62,429 nucleotides of DNA from Spirosoma arboris (GTDB taxonomy: Bacteria; Bacteroidota; Bacteroidia; Cytophagales; Spirosomataceae). The stretch covers positions 1-62,429 of the forward strand of contig NZ_WPIN01000031.1 in NCBI RefSeq assembly GCF_009754945.1. The letters are read 5' to 3'. This document shows positions 1 through 9,614 of the stretch, piece after piece. Within the stretch, counting starts at the first letter, position 1. Every line of letters begins with the position of its first letter. Both the position numbers and the translations under genes were made by a program. The notes beneath the pieces were generated by a model. It saw only the letters and a program-made list of their open reading frames with translations, made no database searches and was not told the origin of the DNA.

Positions 1-14
1 TAAATAAATTAATC

Positions 15-422
15 ATGAAATGTAAACTGATCGTAACGTTTGTTCTTTTAACCACTTGTTTTTCTGCGTTTAGTCAAGAAAAGCACAACACGGCTGTTGT
101 TGAAAAAGGCTTAATTAAAGTATCCGTCATGTACCCTTATGCCGAAGGTAAAACCTTTAATATGGAGTACTATGAAACGAAACACATGCCTATGGTAGCC
201 GGGTTTTTAGGATCAAATTTGGTCAAATACACCATTGAAAAAGGGCTTGCCAGTGGTATTCCTAACCAACCATTGCCTTTTATGGCTATCGGCATATTTT
301 ATGTAAAAAGCATAAGCGACTATCAAGCGGCTATAGGGCCAAACAGAGACGCTATTCGTGCAGATTTTCCAAATTACACCAATATCAATCCTATCATTTT
401 GGTAAGTGAGGTGGTAAAGTAA
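15..422 (+). CDS. Secreted EthD-family protein
   Basis: 135 residues. A hydrophobic N-terminal signal peptide ends near FSAFSQ (about residue 20). The rest is one ferredoxin-like EthD domain: an IKVSVMYPY strand, then the family-typical segment with MEYYETKHMPMV (around residues 50-61), where the Y..KHMP signature lies. EthD domains occur in small dimeric proteins linked to ether or aromatic degradation, but most members have no proven reaction. Export to the periplasm is inferred from the signal peptide. ATG at 15 is the only start that keeps the signal peptide. The gene stands alone, convergent with the next minus-strand gene across a hairpin at 511-541. Confidence 0.75.
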   Translation: MKCKLIVTFVLLTTCFSAFSQEKHNTAVVEKGLIKVSVMYPYAEGKTFNMEYYETKHMPMVAGFLGSNLVKYTIEKGLASGIPNQPLPFMAIGIFYVKSISDYQAAIGPNRDAIRADFPNYTNINPIILVSEVVK

Positions 423-510
423 ACAAGGGTATAGTGAGGTGATCCGGTTTAGCGGCACACCTCAGGTGATGGTCAAAAACATAAATAGGTCAGTGTACCC
501 TGGTAAACAA

Positions 511-541
511 CCGCCCAAACTAGTCAATGTAGTTTGGGCGG
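511..541. terminator. Bidirectional hairpin terminator
   Basis: Eleven-bp perfect arms (CCGCCCAAACT and its complement) with a 9-nt loop lie between two convergent genes, the EthD gene and the metalloprotease gene. A shared terminator is inferred. Confidence 0.6.
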
Positions 542-563
542 CTTAGTATAAAATTAGTCCAAC

Positions 564-3533
564 TTATTTCAGAGGCACAATCTGACTGTAGGCTTCGCCA
601 TATAAGCTATTCGGTATAAAGTAAGCCTGCGCCTGCTTGAAGTTTTGAAAACCACCACCTTGTACAGTTGAGCTTGTTGCAAATGAACCGTCAACCACCG
701 GTAGCGTTAGGTAAGCCTGTTTCGAACCGTCTGAATAAATTACGATTACCTGCCCACTTCTAACTGGTTTTTGATGACCTGCCGTCTGAACTCGGCCGGA
801 TGCCCGGTTATTATGGGCATCAAAGCCCACAATTTGAACTTTCCGCCCGCTACGCACCTGCATTTGCGCTCCACCAATTAATCGGATTATATGCATGTGC
901 TCGGTTGTGGGGTCAGGCATGTAAGCTGTCAAGGCCACTTGATTGGGGTGAAGTAAAAGTCTATGTAACTCTCCAGCGTTTGGGCCAGCAGTTAAGGCTC
1001 TCAATTCCATAGCACTCATGAATGGCACGAACGCCTGGCGTTCTTCGTCCCAATCCAGTCGTGACTCCATCATCACGGTCACCTCTCGCACTTCCTTCGC
1101 CTTGAGTTGAATCCAGCGGTTTGACAAATAAGTTCGGTAGAAAGGATTGTTCTGAGACAGAATCAAATACGCCACGGTTGGCCTGTCGTGCGGATTACCC
1201 ACCTTCACGGTTGCAATGGTTCGCTCCGTTGGCGAGGCCGCAGCCAGGTTGCTGGTCGAGTAGTTTGACTGAGCGACATTATTGGCGGGGTTCATATCGA
1301 CCAATAATGGAGGACCGGCGGTGGCATATGGAAGAATTTCGACGTAAATGCAGAAGTGCCCATCTTTGGGTGGTATCCACTGGTGGGCTGTAAATTCAAC
1401 CGTCGCTCCGGCTGGTACGTTTTTAACTACCTTGGCCAGCAGTTGAACAGGCGGTGTATCTCCGCCCACATTGTAGTCTTTCACTGAAATATTAACCGCT
1501 ACGTTTGGCGCGTCGGCAGTCCCACTGTTCGTGATTTTAGCCACTACGTCGTTAGGTTGTCCCGTCCAAGCCATGTTGAAGTAAGTAGCATCGTTCTTTG
1601 ACTTTTCGTTGCGAACTTCAATATCCGGGCTTTGCCACGGCCGGTCGGGGCTGGCTGGCCAGGGTCTGATACCCAGGTCTACACCGAATACTTTGTACTG
1701 GACACGCACCGTTGCCAGCCCATTTTTTATACTTAATACACTAATCTTTAATTGCTTGCCATTCCCATTTGGATCCTGCTCTAAGTAGCTCTGGTTCGGT
1801 CCCAGAATCGGTCCGTTACTTTGAATGGTTGGATCGTTCAATAACAACATCACCTCTGGTCGCTGCGACGTTACCTGAAATCCCTGCGCAATCGCGTCGG
1901 TACAAACCACGCGATCATTGGCGGGTAGGGCAACATCACCAATTTGGCCCGGTTGATGCGAGCGGTATTCAATATAGTAGTTCCAATTCGACCCAATCCT
2001 GATTTCGGCCCCAATAAACGCTCCCACTGCAGGAGGACCCTTCTCGACTGCGCTGATAGAAAACGTTTCATCTACATCGTTCTTAATGTGGAAGTTGAAT
2101 CGTTTCAGCCATTGAGGAAGCACCCAACCCAGTTTCAGTCGTGAGACCATTGAAAAGTGCGGGTTCGGCTGTTCAAACGCCATGGTATCCCAGGTATTTG
2201 CGCCAAAATCCCATAAATTCCGGAATGGCCCTGTTGTAGGATCGTTTGGCCCTACATCAAAGACCGTTGGCCCGTATAAATCGCCTAACCCGAGACTGTG
2301 GCCGAACTCATGACTCATGGTATCCTCGAACGTTCGATTCCCACTAAAGGTAGGCCAGTCGTCGGGCAGGTTAAAGGGATCTAAGTCTTTATCAACCGTT
2401 GCTCCTGGATTACCGGCCACGGGTGCAGGAATCTTCATCGTTACATACTGGCGACGTGGCCAGTAGCATTTAAACGCATCCGTCGGGCTCGTTGGTCGTA
2501 CTGTCCGGATGAGCAGGCAGAGGATGTCAACGTTTTGTAAGTCAATCTGCTGGTTGGGAGCCAACGTTTTATTCCGGTCAACAACGGCATCAATGATCGG
2601 CTGATAATGATCCGCTGTGCCATAATAGCGACGCGTCACAATCTGCTTCTTTTTAGCAGGATCTGGTTCGGGGTCTGTTGGGTCTGGGCCTGTGTCATGG
2701 GTATATTCAGCCGGAAAGTAATCTTCCCACATGCCAGATAGAGAAATTGGTCCGTCCACGCGCCCATCAATCGTCAGCCCGATAGCCGGACTAGCGCCCT
2801 TTACGTAGTAAGACATCTCTTCGTAAAATGCTCGTACGCTGCGCGTTACATTATCCCCCAGCGTGTCAGCGATTCCGTCGGTTAGGGCACCCCGCATATT
2901 TGCCAGCATCGTTGTTGCCTCAGCTGCCGAAAACCGATCACTTTTCGTATCCACCAGTAAAACCAGCACCCGCTTAGCCCCTAGAGCTGGCTTCACTTCT
3001 GGGTACGTCTGCGTGATTGGCCCTCCTGCCCCACCTTCACCCCAGTCTGCCTGCCCCGATGTTAAGCCCTTGACGATCCCGTCGATCCATACAGGTGGGC
3101 CATCGCCCGACGCGGCCGTTCGTCGACCGTCCACCGTAAATTTCAACCGACCCACGATGCGCGGATTCTGGTTAAGCACTGGTGCCAGTACCAGCAAGGT
3201 GTACGTACCCGACCGTGCGCCCGCAAGTAAGACAATATGTGGATTGGCAGGGTCAAACGTTGGATCGTGTACGCTCGATACGTTGCCTCCACCGTCGGTA
3301 ACCTGAAATTGAAGCTGATCAAAGACGACTTTTGAGGTTTTGGCAATCTGCAGTGGAAACCGACGCCATGAGCCAGGGTACAAGGTCGGCGTTTGGCCCC
3401 CTCGCACCGGAAATGTTACCTCGTCGGCCGTTAGGTTCGGAAAGATTCTAATGAGCTTGTTTAAATCCTGTTGCGACAGGTCAAGCACTCGTTTTGAAAC
3501 ATCAAGCGGGATAGAATCAAAGATTGTTTTCAT
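564..3533 (-). CDS. M6-like zinc metalloprotease with C-terminal beta domains
   Basis: 989 residues. The metzincin-like zinc motif HEFGHSLGLGD is at residues 408-418, preceded by FEDTMS and followed by WDTMAFEQPNPHFSMVSRLKLGWV, which is typical of immune-inhibitor-A/M6-like peptidases: two zinc histidines, the catalytic Glu, and a third ligand in HxxGxxD. Residues 50-135 look like a pre-domain of beta strands. Residues about 610-760 resemble a CARDB-type Ig-like domain (NDVVAKITNSGTADAPNVAVN), and the last 200 residues are beta-rich. No signal peptide is visible at the N-terminus (MKTIFDSIPLDVSKR), so its location is uncertain; it may be cytoplasmic or leave by a non-classical route. It is a single-gene unit with a hairpin downstream. 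The peptidase class is fairly sure; the substrate is unknown. Confidence 0.75.
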   Translation of the reverse strand: MKTIFDSIPLDVSKRVLDLSQQDLNKLIRIFPNLTADEVTFPVRGGQTPTLYPGSWRRFPLQIAKTSKVVFDQLQFQVTDGGGNVSSVHDPTFDPANPHIVLLAGARSGTYTLLVLAPVLNQNPRIVGRLKFTVDGRRTAASGDGPPVWIDGIVKGLTSGQADWGEGGAGGPITQTYPEVKPALGAKRVLVLLVDTKSDRFSAAEATTMLANMRGALTDGIADTLGDNVTRSVRAFYEEMSYYVKGASPAIGLTIDGRVDGPISLSGMWEDYFPAEYTHDTGPDPTDPEPDPAKKKQIVTRRYYGTADHYQPIIDAVVDRNKTLAPNQQIDLQNVDILCLLIRTVRPTSPTDAFKCYWPRRQYVTMKIPAPVAGNPGATVDKDLDPFNLPDDWPTFSGNRTFEDTMSHEFGHSLGLGDLYGPTVFDVGPNDPTTGPFRNLWDFGANTWDTMAFEQPNPHFSMVSRLKLGWVLPQWLKRFNFHIKNDVDETFSISAVEKGPPAVGAFIGAEIRIGSNWNYYIEYRSHQPGQIGDVALPANDRVVCTDAIAQGFQVTSQRPEVMLLLNDPTIQSNGPILGPNQSYLEQDPNGNGKQLKISVLSIKNGLATVRVQYKVFGVDLGIRPWPASPDRPWQSPDIEVRNEKSKNDATYFNMAWTGQPNDVVAKITNSGTADAPNVAVNISVKDYNVGGDTPPVQLLAKVVKNVPAGATVEFTAHQWIPPKDGHFCIYVEILPYATAGPPLLVDMNPANNVAQSNYSTSNLAAASPTERTIATVKVGNPHDRPTVAYLILSQNNPFYRTYLSNRWIQLKAKEVREVTVMMESRLDWDEERQAFVPFMSAMELRALTAGPNAGELHRLLLHPNQVALTAYMPDPTTEHMHIIRLIGGAQMQVRSGRKVQIVGFDAHNNRASGRVQTAGHQKPVRSGQVIVIYSDGSKQAYLTLPVVDGSFATSSTVQGGGFQNFKQAQAYFIPNSLYGEAYSQIVPLK

Positions 3534-3684
3534 ACAAACGACTTAGTTAGGAATTTAACAAACGTGCCCCTTGCGCGTTGTCAACTCTATGATCGTCATT
3601 CAATACTTTGCCGATAACAATCTTTTCGTAAACGGTTGAAAAATTGTCTTATGTCGATATCTATTATCAGTTTTCCAATCAAAA

Positions 3685-3927
3685 TTGACCATTTTCGGGC
3701 TCAAATCGGGAAACTTTTCATCCAACACATTCGATAGTCAGACGGGTTACAAACGCTTCGACGCGGGGCTATACGTAACGGCGGGCTATCAGCTACCACA
3801 AGGCCTGCGTTTAAATATTGCCCACGAGATAGGCTTGATCAATCTTCAGAAAAACAACCCTGATGAACAGGCCTATCCACTTAAAAAGTTAATAGCCCTC
3901 GTTAAGAAAAAATCACCAATCAACTAA
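3685..3927 (+). pseudogene. 3' remnant of an outer-membrane beta-barrel gene
   Basis: The translated stretch GYKRFDAGLYVTAGYQLPQG...LINL...YPLKKLIALVKKK closely matches the C-terminal ~75 residues of the intact beta-barrel protein encoded at 10396-11265 (GYKHFDAGLLLTAGYQLPQS...LVNL...YPLNKLTALVKKK). It lacks the N-terminal three quarters, the signal peptide and an internal segment of about a dozen residues that the intact copy has just before YPL. No upstream in-frame sequence resembles the missing part. I read it as the decayed end of a paralogue. It could in principle be expressed as an 80-residue peptide, but nothing suggests this. Confidence 0.7.
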
Positions 3928-4015
3928 GTCAACAGGTTCATCTTAAAAAACTATACTTTTAGTACTTATAAACTTAAAGTGTAGGCAGCTACTCATAAGG
4001 GATTTACGGTTTCAA

Positions 4016-4891
4016 TCACGACGGTTTAGTTAGATATGCCTTCAGCATGTCTTCCAACAACGTTTCCCCGCACATATGCTCAGTATTGCTGCCTTCGAAG
4101 ACTATCCATTGCCGGTTAAACCCGTCGTTCATTTCGGCCATCAGCCGGGACGCATCCTGGGTGAATCCAAAGGAGGAATAAACTTTTTCATAGTCGGTAC
4201 CTGGAATAGGCACCGCGCTGATTGACCGATCTGTATGGTAACCCAGAATAGAGGCTACATTATCGGCCGAGTATCGGCTAGGTCCTTCGAGTTCGATGAT
4301 ACGGGGTCCCGTCCATGACTGGGCCAGCAGATCAGCCGCCAGCTTACCGATATCGTTTACGGCGATCATCGGTATAAGTAGGTCAGTAGGATTTAAAAAG
4401 CTGTGTAATAGTCCCGATTGAATAGCTGGAGGAATACTTCCGGTAAAGTTCTCCATAAACCAGCCCGCCCTAATGCCAGCGGTTGGAATGTCCAGACGGG
4501 TAAGTGCCTGTTCCAGGTCATACAATTTCCGGATCGCCCCTGTGCCTTTTCGTAAATGTCCACCGATAGAAGACAGATAAACCACCTTTTCAGGTCTGGC
4601 ATTTTTTAGCGCCCCTAGAATGGCATCCAGCATCTGTTGGTGCTGTTCAATGACGTTTTCAAAGTCTAGCGCTGGAGGTGTCATAATAAACACACCTTCC
4701 GCACCGCGAAATGCTTCAGTGAGTGCGCTTTCGTCGAATAAATCCGCTATAGTTACAGCTGCACCCCGTGCAGCCCACTCAGTTCCCTTGGCTGGATTCC
4801 GTACGACCGCCCTGACTGGTCGGTGCTGATTTAACAATATCTCTCCAGTCACTCGGCCAACATGGCCTGTGATTCCAGTTATTGCAAACAT
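4016..4891 (-). CDS. NmrA-like NAD(P)-binding protein
   Basis: 291 residues starting MFAITGITGHVGRVTGE, a Rossmann nucleotide-binding loop of the form GxTGxxG at residues 6-12. Further landmarks are VRAVVRNPAK (a dinucleotide-specificity region with Arg, suggesting NADPH), GAEGVFIMTPP near residue 65, and KVVYLSSIGGH near residue 105. The length and motif order fit the atypical SDR subfamily that includes NmrA and QOR2-type NAD(P)H:quinone oxidoreductases. The SDR YxxxK pair is not obvious, so it may act as a redox sensor or a quinone reductase. It is a lone minus-strand gene. The family call is solid; the reaction is not assigned. Confidence 0.75.
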   Translation of the reverse strand: MFAITGITGHVGRVTGEILLNQHRPVRAVVRNPAKGTEWAARGAAVTIADLFDESALTEAFRGAEGVFIMTPPALDFENVIEQHQQMLDAILGALKNARPEKVVYLSSIGGHLRKGTGAIRKLYDLEQALTRLDIPTAGIRAGWFMENFTGSIPPAIQSGLLHSFLNPTDLLIPMIAVNDIGKLAADLLAQSWTGPRIIELEGPSRYSADNVASILGYHTDRSISAVPIPGTDYEKVYSSFGFTQDASRLMAEMNDGFNRQWIVFEGSNTEHMCGETLLEDMLKAYLTKPS

Positions 4892-5185
4892 GTTTTTTGT
4901 TTGGGGGGAGTAAAAGAAATTAATCGCAAACCGGCTATGTGCCGTTGTCTATTGCAAAGCAATGCCCGATTGTGGCTTGCTGTTCAGTTATTTATGGGTA
5001 CAAATTTCTCGACTATGAATGGCGATGGATTTACCAAATGGTAAAAAATGAACTAAAAGAGATCATTTAAAAAAGCTTATTCCTGGATGAAAAGGTTACT
5101 ATTCTGAAAGGATTACTATTCGGCATAAAGCGCTTAAAGGTGCAGAAGAGGGAAATACGGCAACCTACACGTCAGAAATAGCATA

Positions 5186-7510
5186 ATGGTGGACTTACTT
5201 TTCAAAGGAATCCGAGGCTTGGTATGGTTCAATTGCCTGGGGCTAATTACGACTGGATATGGGCAAACCAAACCCACTGCTTTAACGCTGATTCAACCTT
5301 TTGAAAAAGTATATATCCAAACTGACCGGGTTCAATACGTAGCCGGAGATACCATCTGGTTAGCGGCTTATCGAGTGAACGCAACGGACCATAGCCCCAA
5401 GGCCCCCAGCCAAACCCTATATGTGCACTTGCTCGATTCCATGGGGCTATCCAAAGCGAGCCCAATTCTACACATCGACAGCAGTGGACATGCCTCCACG
5501 ACCATTAGCCTACCCGACACGCTACCCGCTGGCACCTATCAACTCCTGGCTTATACCAACTGGATGCGCAATACAGACAGTGACTGGATGTTTCGCAAAC
5601 GTATCCACATTGAAGCCACTACCCACCAGGTAACTCAGCCTGGCGCACTTCTCACGACGGGGCTCATCTTACAGCTCTTTCCCGAAGGAGGGCACCTGGT
5701 AATCGGACTCACCAGCCGGATCGCTTTTCAAGCCCTGGATAAACAAGGCCACAGCTTGTTTATCCAGGGAGTACTGGTGAATCAGCAAGGCGATACGCTG
5801 ACCGATTTTCGCAGTATTCATCAAGGCATGGGTACCTTTTCGCTCACCCCCCAAGCCAATCAGCACTACCGGGCGATTGCTATCACTCAGGATGGACGAA
5901 AGGCAGTAGTCGATTTGCCCCCCGCCCTACTCACTGGCTATCAACTAGCGGTCGATAACCTGACGGATGCCCATCATGTGCGGGTAGTAATTCATTCCAG
6001 TCAGCCCCAACCAGGACAACTGATTCTGCTGGCTCATCTGCGCGGACAGATCTGTTATCAGCACCAACTCGATGCCAATCAGCCCGAACTACGGGTGAGT
6101 ATCCCCTACGATTCGATTCCTCAGGATGGCATTCTGCATTTAACCCTGTTTGATACGCATATTCAGCCAGTCGCTGAGCGTCTGGCCTTCATCAACCGGC
6201 ATCATCAACTCACCATCCGTATTCAGGCGAATCAAGCCAGCTATCAGCCGGGGCAACCGGTTTCGCTGTCAATCTCCGTTACCGATCCGGCTGGCAAACC
6301 CGTAACTACCCAACTGTCGCTAGCTGTCACTGATCGGGGGCAGGCGCTCGAGTTTGCCCCTAATGAGGCCACTCTGCGCAGCTATCTATTGCTTAGCTCC
6401 GACTTAAAAGGGTATATCGAGGAGCCAGAGTATTATTTTGATACCACCCAGGTTCATGCCCGCCAATACCTTGATTATGTGATGATGACCCATGGCTGGC
6501 GACGTTTTAGTTGGCAAGCGATTTTGAGCGATAGCACCCTGCAACCAGTTTTTAAGCCGGAAACCGGCTTGAGCATAGTCGGCCAGGTGCGCTACCGAGA
6601 TGATCAGAAAGTAGCGCGTGAAGCGGTGCTGACGGGCATGTTGAAGACCAATCGGCAACTGGTGCCACTGAATATCACGACCGATAAAGAAGGTCGGCTA
6701 GCGCTTGAAAATCTGTTATTTTCGGATACGGCCACGCTAATCCTGCGCCATCGAACAAATCGACCAATTAAGTTTGCGTTGACTTCCCCGCCACCACCAC
6801 CTTTTGTGGCTTTACCTCCCTGGGTTGTGGATCGCGTAGCGGAGCGGCAGGCCTCAGTCAACCAGACCCTTGAAATGCAGGCGTTTATGAAACAACTTCG
6901 TGCCAATGGAGGGCGGCTGCTGCAGGCGGTGAACGTGAAGGCGAAGCGGTTAGATGCCAGCCGAACGGATGCCCGGCGGCAAGGGTACGGGATACCGGAT
7001 CAGACGATCAAAGTAACCGATCAGATGACCTCGGGCAAACATTCGGCGAGTCAATTAATTGGTCGTTCCCGGTTTACCAAGCCTATTTATATGATCGATG
7101 GGATGCCCGTCTCGGGGGATGCCCTTGACGCATTAAGTGCATCTGATGTGGCGGCCATTGATTTGGTTTATGCGGGAGCTCCGGACGGAGACGGGGTGAT
7201 CAATATGCTAACCAAGCAAGGACCTGAGGCCGGTAAGCATATCAATCAGGTGATCAGGCAACTAGTGGGCTATGCGGTTAGCCGGGAATTTTATTCGTCT
7301 CCCTTAATGGAGCATCAGTCGCCCAAGCCTGTTGATTACCGATCGACCCTCTATTGGAATCCTGCTCTTCAAACGGATAAGAATGGCCAGGCGAGGATTT
7401 TATTTTATACAACCGACCGGGTTACGACGATTCAGGCCGTAGTCGAGGGGATTAACGGGTTTGGTCAGCCCGGATATGGACGAATCCTTTATAAAGTCCA
7501 ACCAAAGTAA
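5186..7510 (+). CDS. MG2/TonB-plug domain surface protein
   Basis: 774 residues. After a short hydrophobic N-terminus comes a macroglobulin-like MG2 domain: EKVYIQTDRVQYVAGDTIW at about residues 36-54, then LPAGTYQLLAYTNWMRN. Several beta domains follow. Near residues 625-680 is a degenerate TonB-receptor plug-like segment (KPIYMIDGMPVSGDALDAL...AAIDLVYAGAPDGDGVINMLTK). The C-terminus (STLYWNPALQTDKNGQARILFYTTD) is a beta-sandwich seen in this Bacteroidota family. There is no 22-strand barrel, so it is not a transporter. Members are thought to be periplasmic or surface proteins, but their job is not established. The start at 5186 is the first ATG and gives a plausible but short signal (FKGIRGLVWFNCLGLITTGYGQ). 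Confidence 0.7.
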   Translation: MVDLLFKGIRGLVWFNCLGLITTGYGQTKPTALTLIQPFEKVYIQTDRVQYVAGDTIWLAAYRVNATDHSPKAPSQTLYVHLLDSMGLSKASPILHIDSSGHASTTISLPDTLPAGTYQLLAYTNWMRNTDSDWMFRKRIHIEATTHQVTQPGALLTTGLILQLFPEGGHLVIGLTSRIAFQALDKQGHSLFIQGVLVNQQGDTLTDFRSIHQGMGTFSLTPQANQHYRAIAITQDGRKAVVDLPPALLTGYQLAVDNLTDAHHVRVVIHSSQPQPGQLILLAHLRGQICYQHQLDANQPELRVSIPYDSIPQDGILHLTLFDTHIQPVAERLAFINRHHQLTIRIQANQASYQPGQPVSLSISVTDPAGKPVTTQLSLAVTDRGQALEFAPNEATLRSYLLLSSDLKGYIEEPEYYFDTTQVHARQYLDYVMMTHGWRRFSWQAILSDSTLQPVFKPETGLSIVGQVRYRDDQKVAREAVLTGMLKTNRQLVPLNITTDKEGRLALENLLFSDTATLILRHRTNRPIKFALTSPPPPPFVALPPWVVDRVAERQASVNQTLEMQAFMKQLRANGGRLLQAVNVKAKRLDASRTDARRQGYGIPDQTIKVTDQMTSGKHSASQLIGRSRFTKPIYMIDGMPVSGDALDALSASDVAAIDLVYAGAPDGDGVINMLTKQGPEAGKHINQVIRQLVGYAVSREFYSSPLMEHQSPKPVDYRSTLYWNPALQTDKNGQARILFYTTDRVTTIQAVVEGINGFGQPGYGRILYKVQPK

Positions 7511-7626
7511 TCCACTACAAATCCTTATTTTGAATCGTACAGTGACGTAATCCCTATCAGAGCCAGCGTTAAAGACCTGCCACGTTTAGATTCCTACACG
7601 ATTAGACGAGCACCCAAACGATACCG

Positions 7627-9249
7627 CTATTTCCGGCTTAAAACCTCCTTTAACAAACATTCCAGTTCAGCCTGCTTTTGCTTCACAGCCTGTAACTCCT
7701 GCTGATCCTGTTGACGTGCCTTCTCCAACTGAATACTATACAGAGTCAGTTCCTCCACTTTCTCCAGCAGGGTAGCATTCATCTTTACCAGATCAACACC
7801 GTCCTCAACTACCTGCTCTGCCGACGGTAAACCTGGTAAATGCTGGTTCGCATCGATGTATTTCTTTACCTCGGCCAATGATTGCAAGTGATAGCCTGGT
7901 GCAAATACTTTATCGCTCCATTCAGAAGGATTATTAATCCGTAGCAGATACCGGGCCTTGACGACATCCCCTTGCTCGTTGACTGTGAGGAATTGATCGG
8001 TCGAGCGAGAGGTTGGACTAGATGCTGTTAGTTGTTCCAGTCGCACACCGGATTGATTAGCCTCTTGACTGTTTACATGGAGACTGGCCGTAGGCGCTGA
8101 AGTTCCTATACCAACGTTGGCCTGATTGCCCAGTATCAGGGCGTTGCTGATGGCGACTCGGGAACCGGAGCCAATAGCTGTGGCATTGTGCAGGCCGTCT
8201 TCACTATGACTATTATAGCCAATCAGAATATTGTCATCACTAGTTGTAATGGCCGTACCAGAGTTAGGGCCAATGACAATATTATTTGAGCCTGTGCTGA
8301 AATTGGCGGCAGCAGAAAAGCCAATAAAAATATTGTTACTGCTTTTTTGATTTGCAAAGCCTGCCAGTACGCCAAGGAACACGTTGTTGTTGCCGGTTTC
8401 ATTATTACCCCCAGTAGCATTTCCTAAAAACACATTATTGATGCCTGATATATTTGCAGAGCCCGTACCGCTTCCAGCAAATAAATTGCTATTTCCGGTT
8501 GTGTTAGATTGGCCAGCCCCTAGACCTAGGAATACATTTTGGAATCCATATGTATTATGAAAACCAGCTGTGCTTCCCAAAAAAACATTTGCATTCCCTG
8601 TTGTATTATTATAGCCAGCTTTGTAGCCTGTAAATACATTATCCTCTCCAGTTGTGTTAGTATAGCCTGCGTTATAACCTAACAATGTATTATGCCCACC
8701 GTTTGAATTACTGTAGCCGGCCTTTGAGCCAACAAAAACATTATAGGAATTAACACTGTTCAGTCCAGCCGAATCGCCAACCATTACATTATTATGTCCT
8801 GCTTGATTGGCATAACCAGCAAATTGCCCAACAGAAATGTTACTGTAGCCAGTCGTATTTTTTGAGCCAGATGAAGAGCCAAAAAAAGTATTAAACCTAC
8901 CCGATGAGTTACTAAGTCCGGCTTCCCTGCCAATAAACACGTTATCTAACCCTACTGTGTTAGCTAGACCGGCTGCCGTTCCGACAAACACATTACTTAA
9001 GCCTGTCGTATTACTCTGACCAGCTTGACTACCTATCATTGTATTGCCAGAACCTTCTGTATTATTCTGGCCAGCTTGAAAGCCAACAAATGTATTGTAC
9101 CATCCATTTGAAGCCATATTTTGACCGACTCTTAGGCCAATTAAGATATTGTAAGCTCCAAGAGAGGTAGAGTTGGGTGTTCCGATAAAGTTGGTTTGTG
9201 AAAAGGATAGAATTGGAAGTAAAAAGAGGAAGGTAAAGAATCGTTTCAT
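7627..9249 (-). CDS. 17-residue-repeat surface protein with tail-fibre-like C-terminus
   Basis: 540 residues. A signal peptide (MKRFFTFLFLLPILSFSQ) is followed by about 18 copies of a 17-residue repeat of the type NNVFLGxxAGxxNTTGx (about residues 24-340), which should form a beta-solenoid or trimeric adhesin-like stalk. Then comes a conserved linker (ATAIGSGSRVAISNALILGNQANVGIGTSAPTASLHV, around residues 355-390) and a terminal segment EWSDKVFAPGYHLQSL...HLPGLPSAEQV...LLEKVEELTLYSIQLEK, where a coiled coil begins. That C-terminus recurs in Bacteroidota proteins often annotated as tail-fibre-domain proteins. The gene at 11658-13388 is a close paralogue. Likely an exported cell-surface or extracellular fibre; ligand unknown. 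Confidence 0.7.
   Translation of the reverse strand: MKRFFTFLFLLPILSFSQTNFIGTPNSTSLGAYNILIGLRVGQNMASNGWYNTFVGFQAGQNNTEGSGNTMIGSQAGQSNTTGLSNVFVGTAAGLANTVGLDNVFIGREAGLSNSSGRFNTFFGSSSGSKNTTGYSNISVGQFAGYANQAGHNNVMVGDSAGLNSVNSYNVFVGSKAGYSNSNGGHNTLLGYNAGYTNTTGEDNVFTGYKAGYNNTTGNANVFLGSTAGFHNTYGFQNVFLGLGAGQSNTTGNSNLFAGSGTGSANISGINNVFLGNATGGNNETGNNNVFLGVLAGFANQKSSNNIFIGFSAAANFSTGSNNIVIGPNSGTAITTSDDNILIGYNSHSEDGLHNATAIGSGSRVAISNALILGNQANVGIGTSAPTASLHVNSQEANQSGVRLEQLTASSPTSRSTDQFLTVNEQGDVVKARYLLRINNPSEWSDKVFAPGYHLQSLAEVKKYIDANQHLPGLPSAEQVVEDGVDLVKMNATLLEKVEELTLYSIQLEKARQQDQQELQAVKQKQAELECLLKEVLSRK
8230..9180 (-). repeat. 51-bp coding tandem repeats
   Basis: The in-frame repeat has a period of 17 codons (51 bp). 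Units are diverged at DNA level but keep the xNxFxGxxAGxxNxxG pattern. It encodes the solenoid stalk of the surface protein. Confidence 0.75.
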
Positions 9250-9269
9250 TGTGGAATTAAATTCGATGA

Positions 9270-9614
9270 TTAAAAATTATATAATTTCAGTGTATTGTCT
9301 TGCTTAAAAAGAAATACATTCCCCAGGATTCCCAGTCCAATTACATCATTATAGTTATTGAGGCTCACCTTGGTTAATGAAAATACGACGTAATTATCCC
9401 GGAATATTAGACTGCTGATCGTTTTGTCCATAAGACTAGCGCCCAACATCTCTTTTTCTCCACTTGCTTTTACCTCCTCAAAAATCTCATTACCAGCTTT
9501 TTCCAAATAGAGCGCCTTAATCGTTGCCCGATGCTCGTCTATGTCTGGATTCGTGAGAATCAGTACCAGGATGACAAAAGCGCTGACAAACAGGCTAAGT
9601 TGGCTTCTTTTCAT
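9270..9614 (-). CDS. DUF4359-like membrane-anchored protein
   Basis: 114 residues. One N-terminal membrane segment (LSLFVSAFVILVLILTN, residues 7-23) is followed by PDIDEH, a helical stretch and a beta-rich end (NYVVFSLTKV...VIGLGILGNVFLF). This order of N-terminal helix, TNP motif, then a VxxxGxGILGxVF-like end resembles DUF4359 proteins of unknown function. It lies 20 bp upstream of the repeat-protein gene on the same strand, so the two may be co-transcribed. The family match is from memory of the pattern and moderate. Confidence 0.5.
   Translation of the reverse strand: MKRSQLSLFVSAFVILVLILTNPDIDEHRATIKALYLEKAGNEIFEEVKASGEKEMLGASLMDKTISSLIFRDNYVVFSLTKVSLNNYNDVIGLGILGNVFLFKQDNTLKLYNF

Noticed and set aside
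2863..3306. 147-codon plus-strand frame within the metalloprotease gene
   Set aside because: Antisense to a well-supported gene with a zinc motif; Pro/Ser-rich with no features.
8230..9180. Regular 51-bp spaced repeats as a CRISPR array
   Set aside because: The repeats are in-frame coding units of 17 codons that diverge in sequence; there are no identical repeats with unique spacers and no cas genes.
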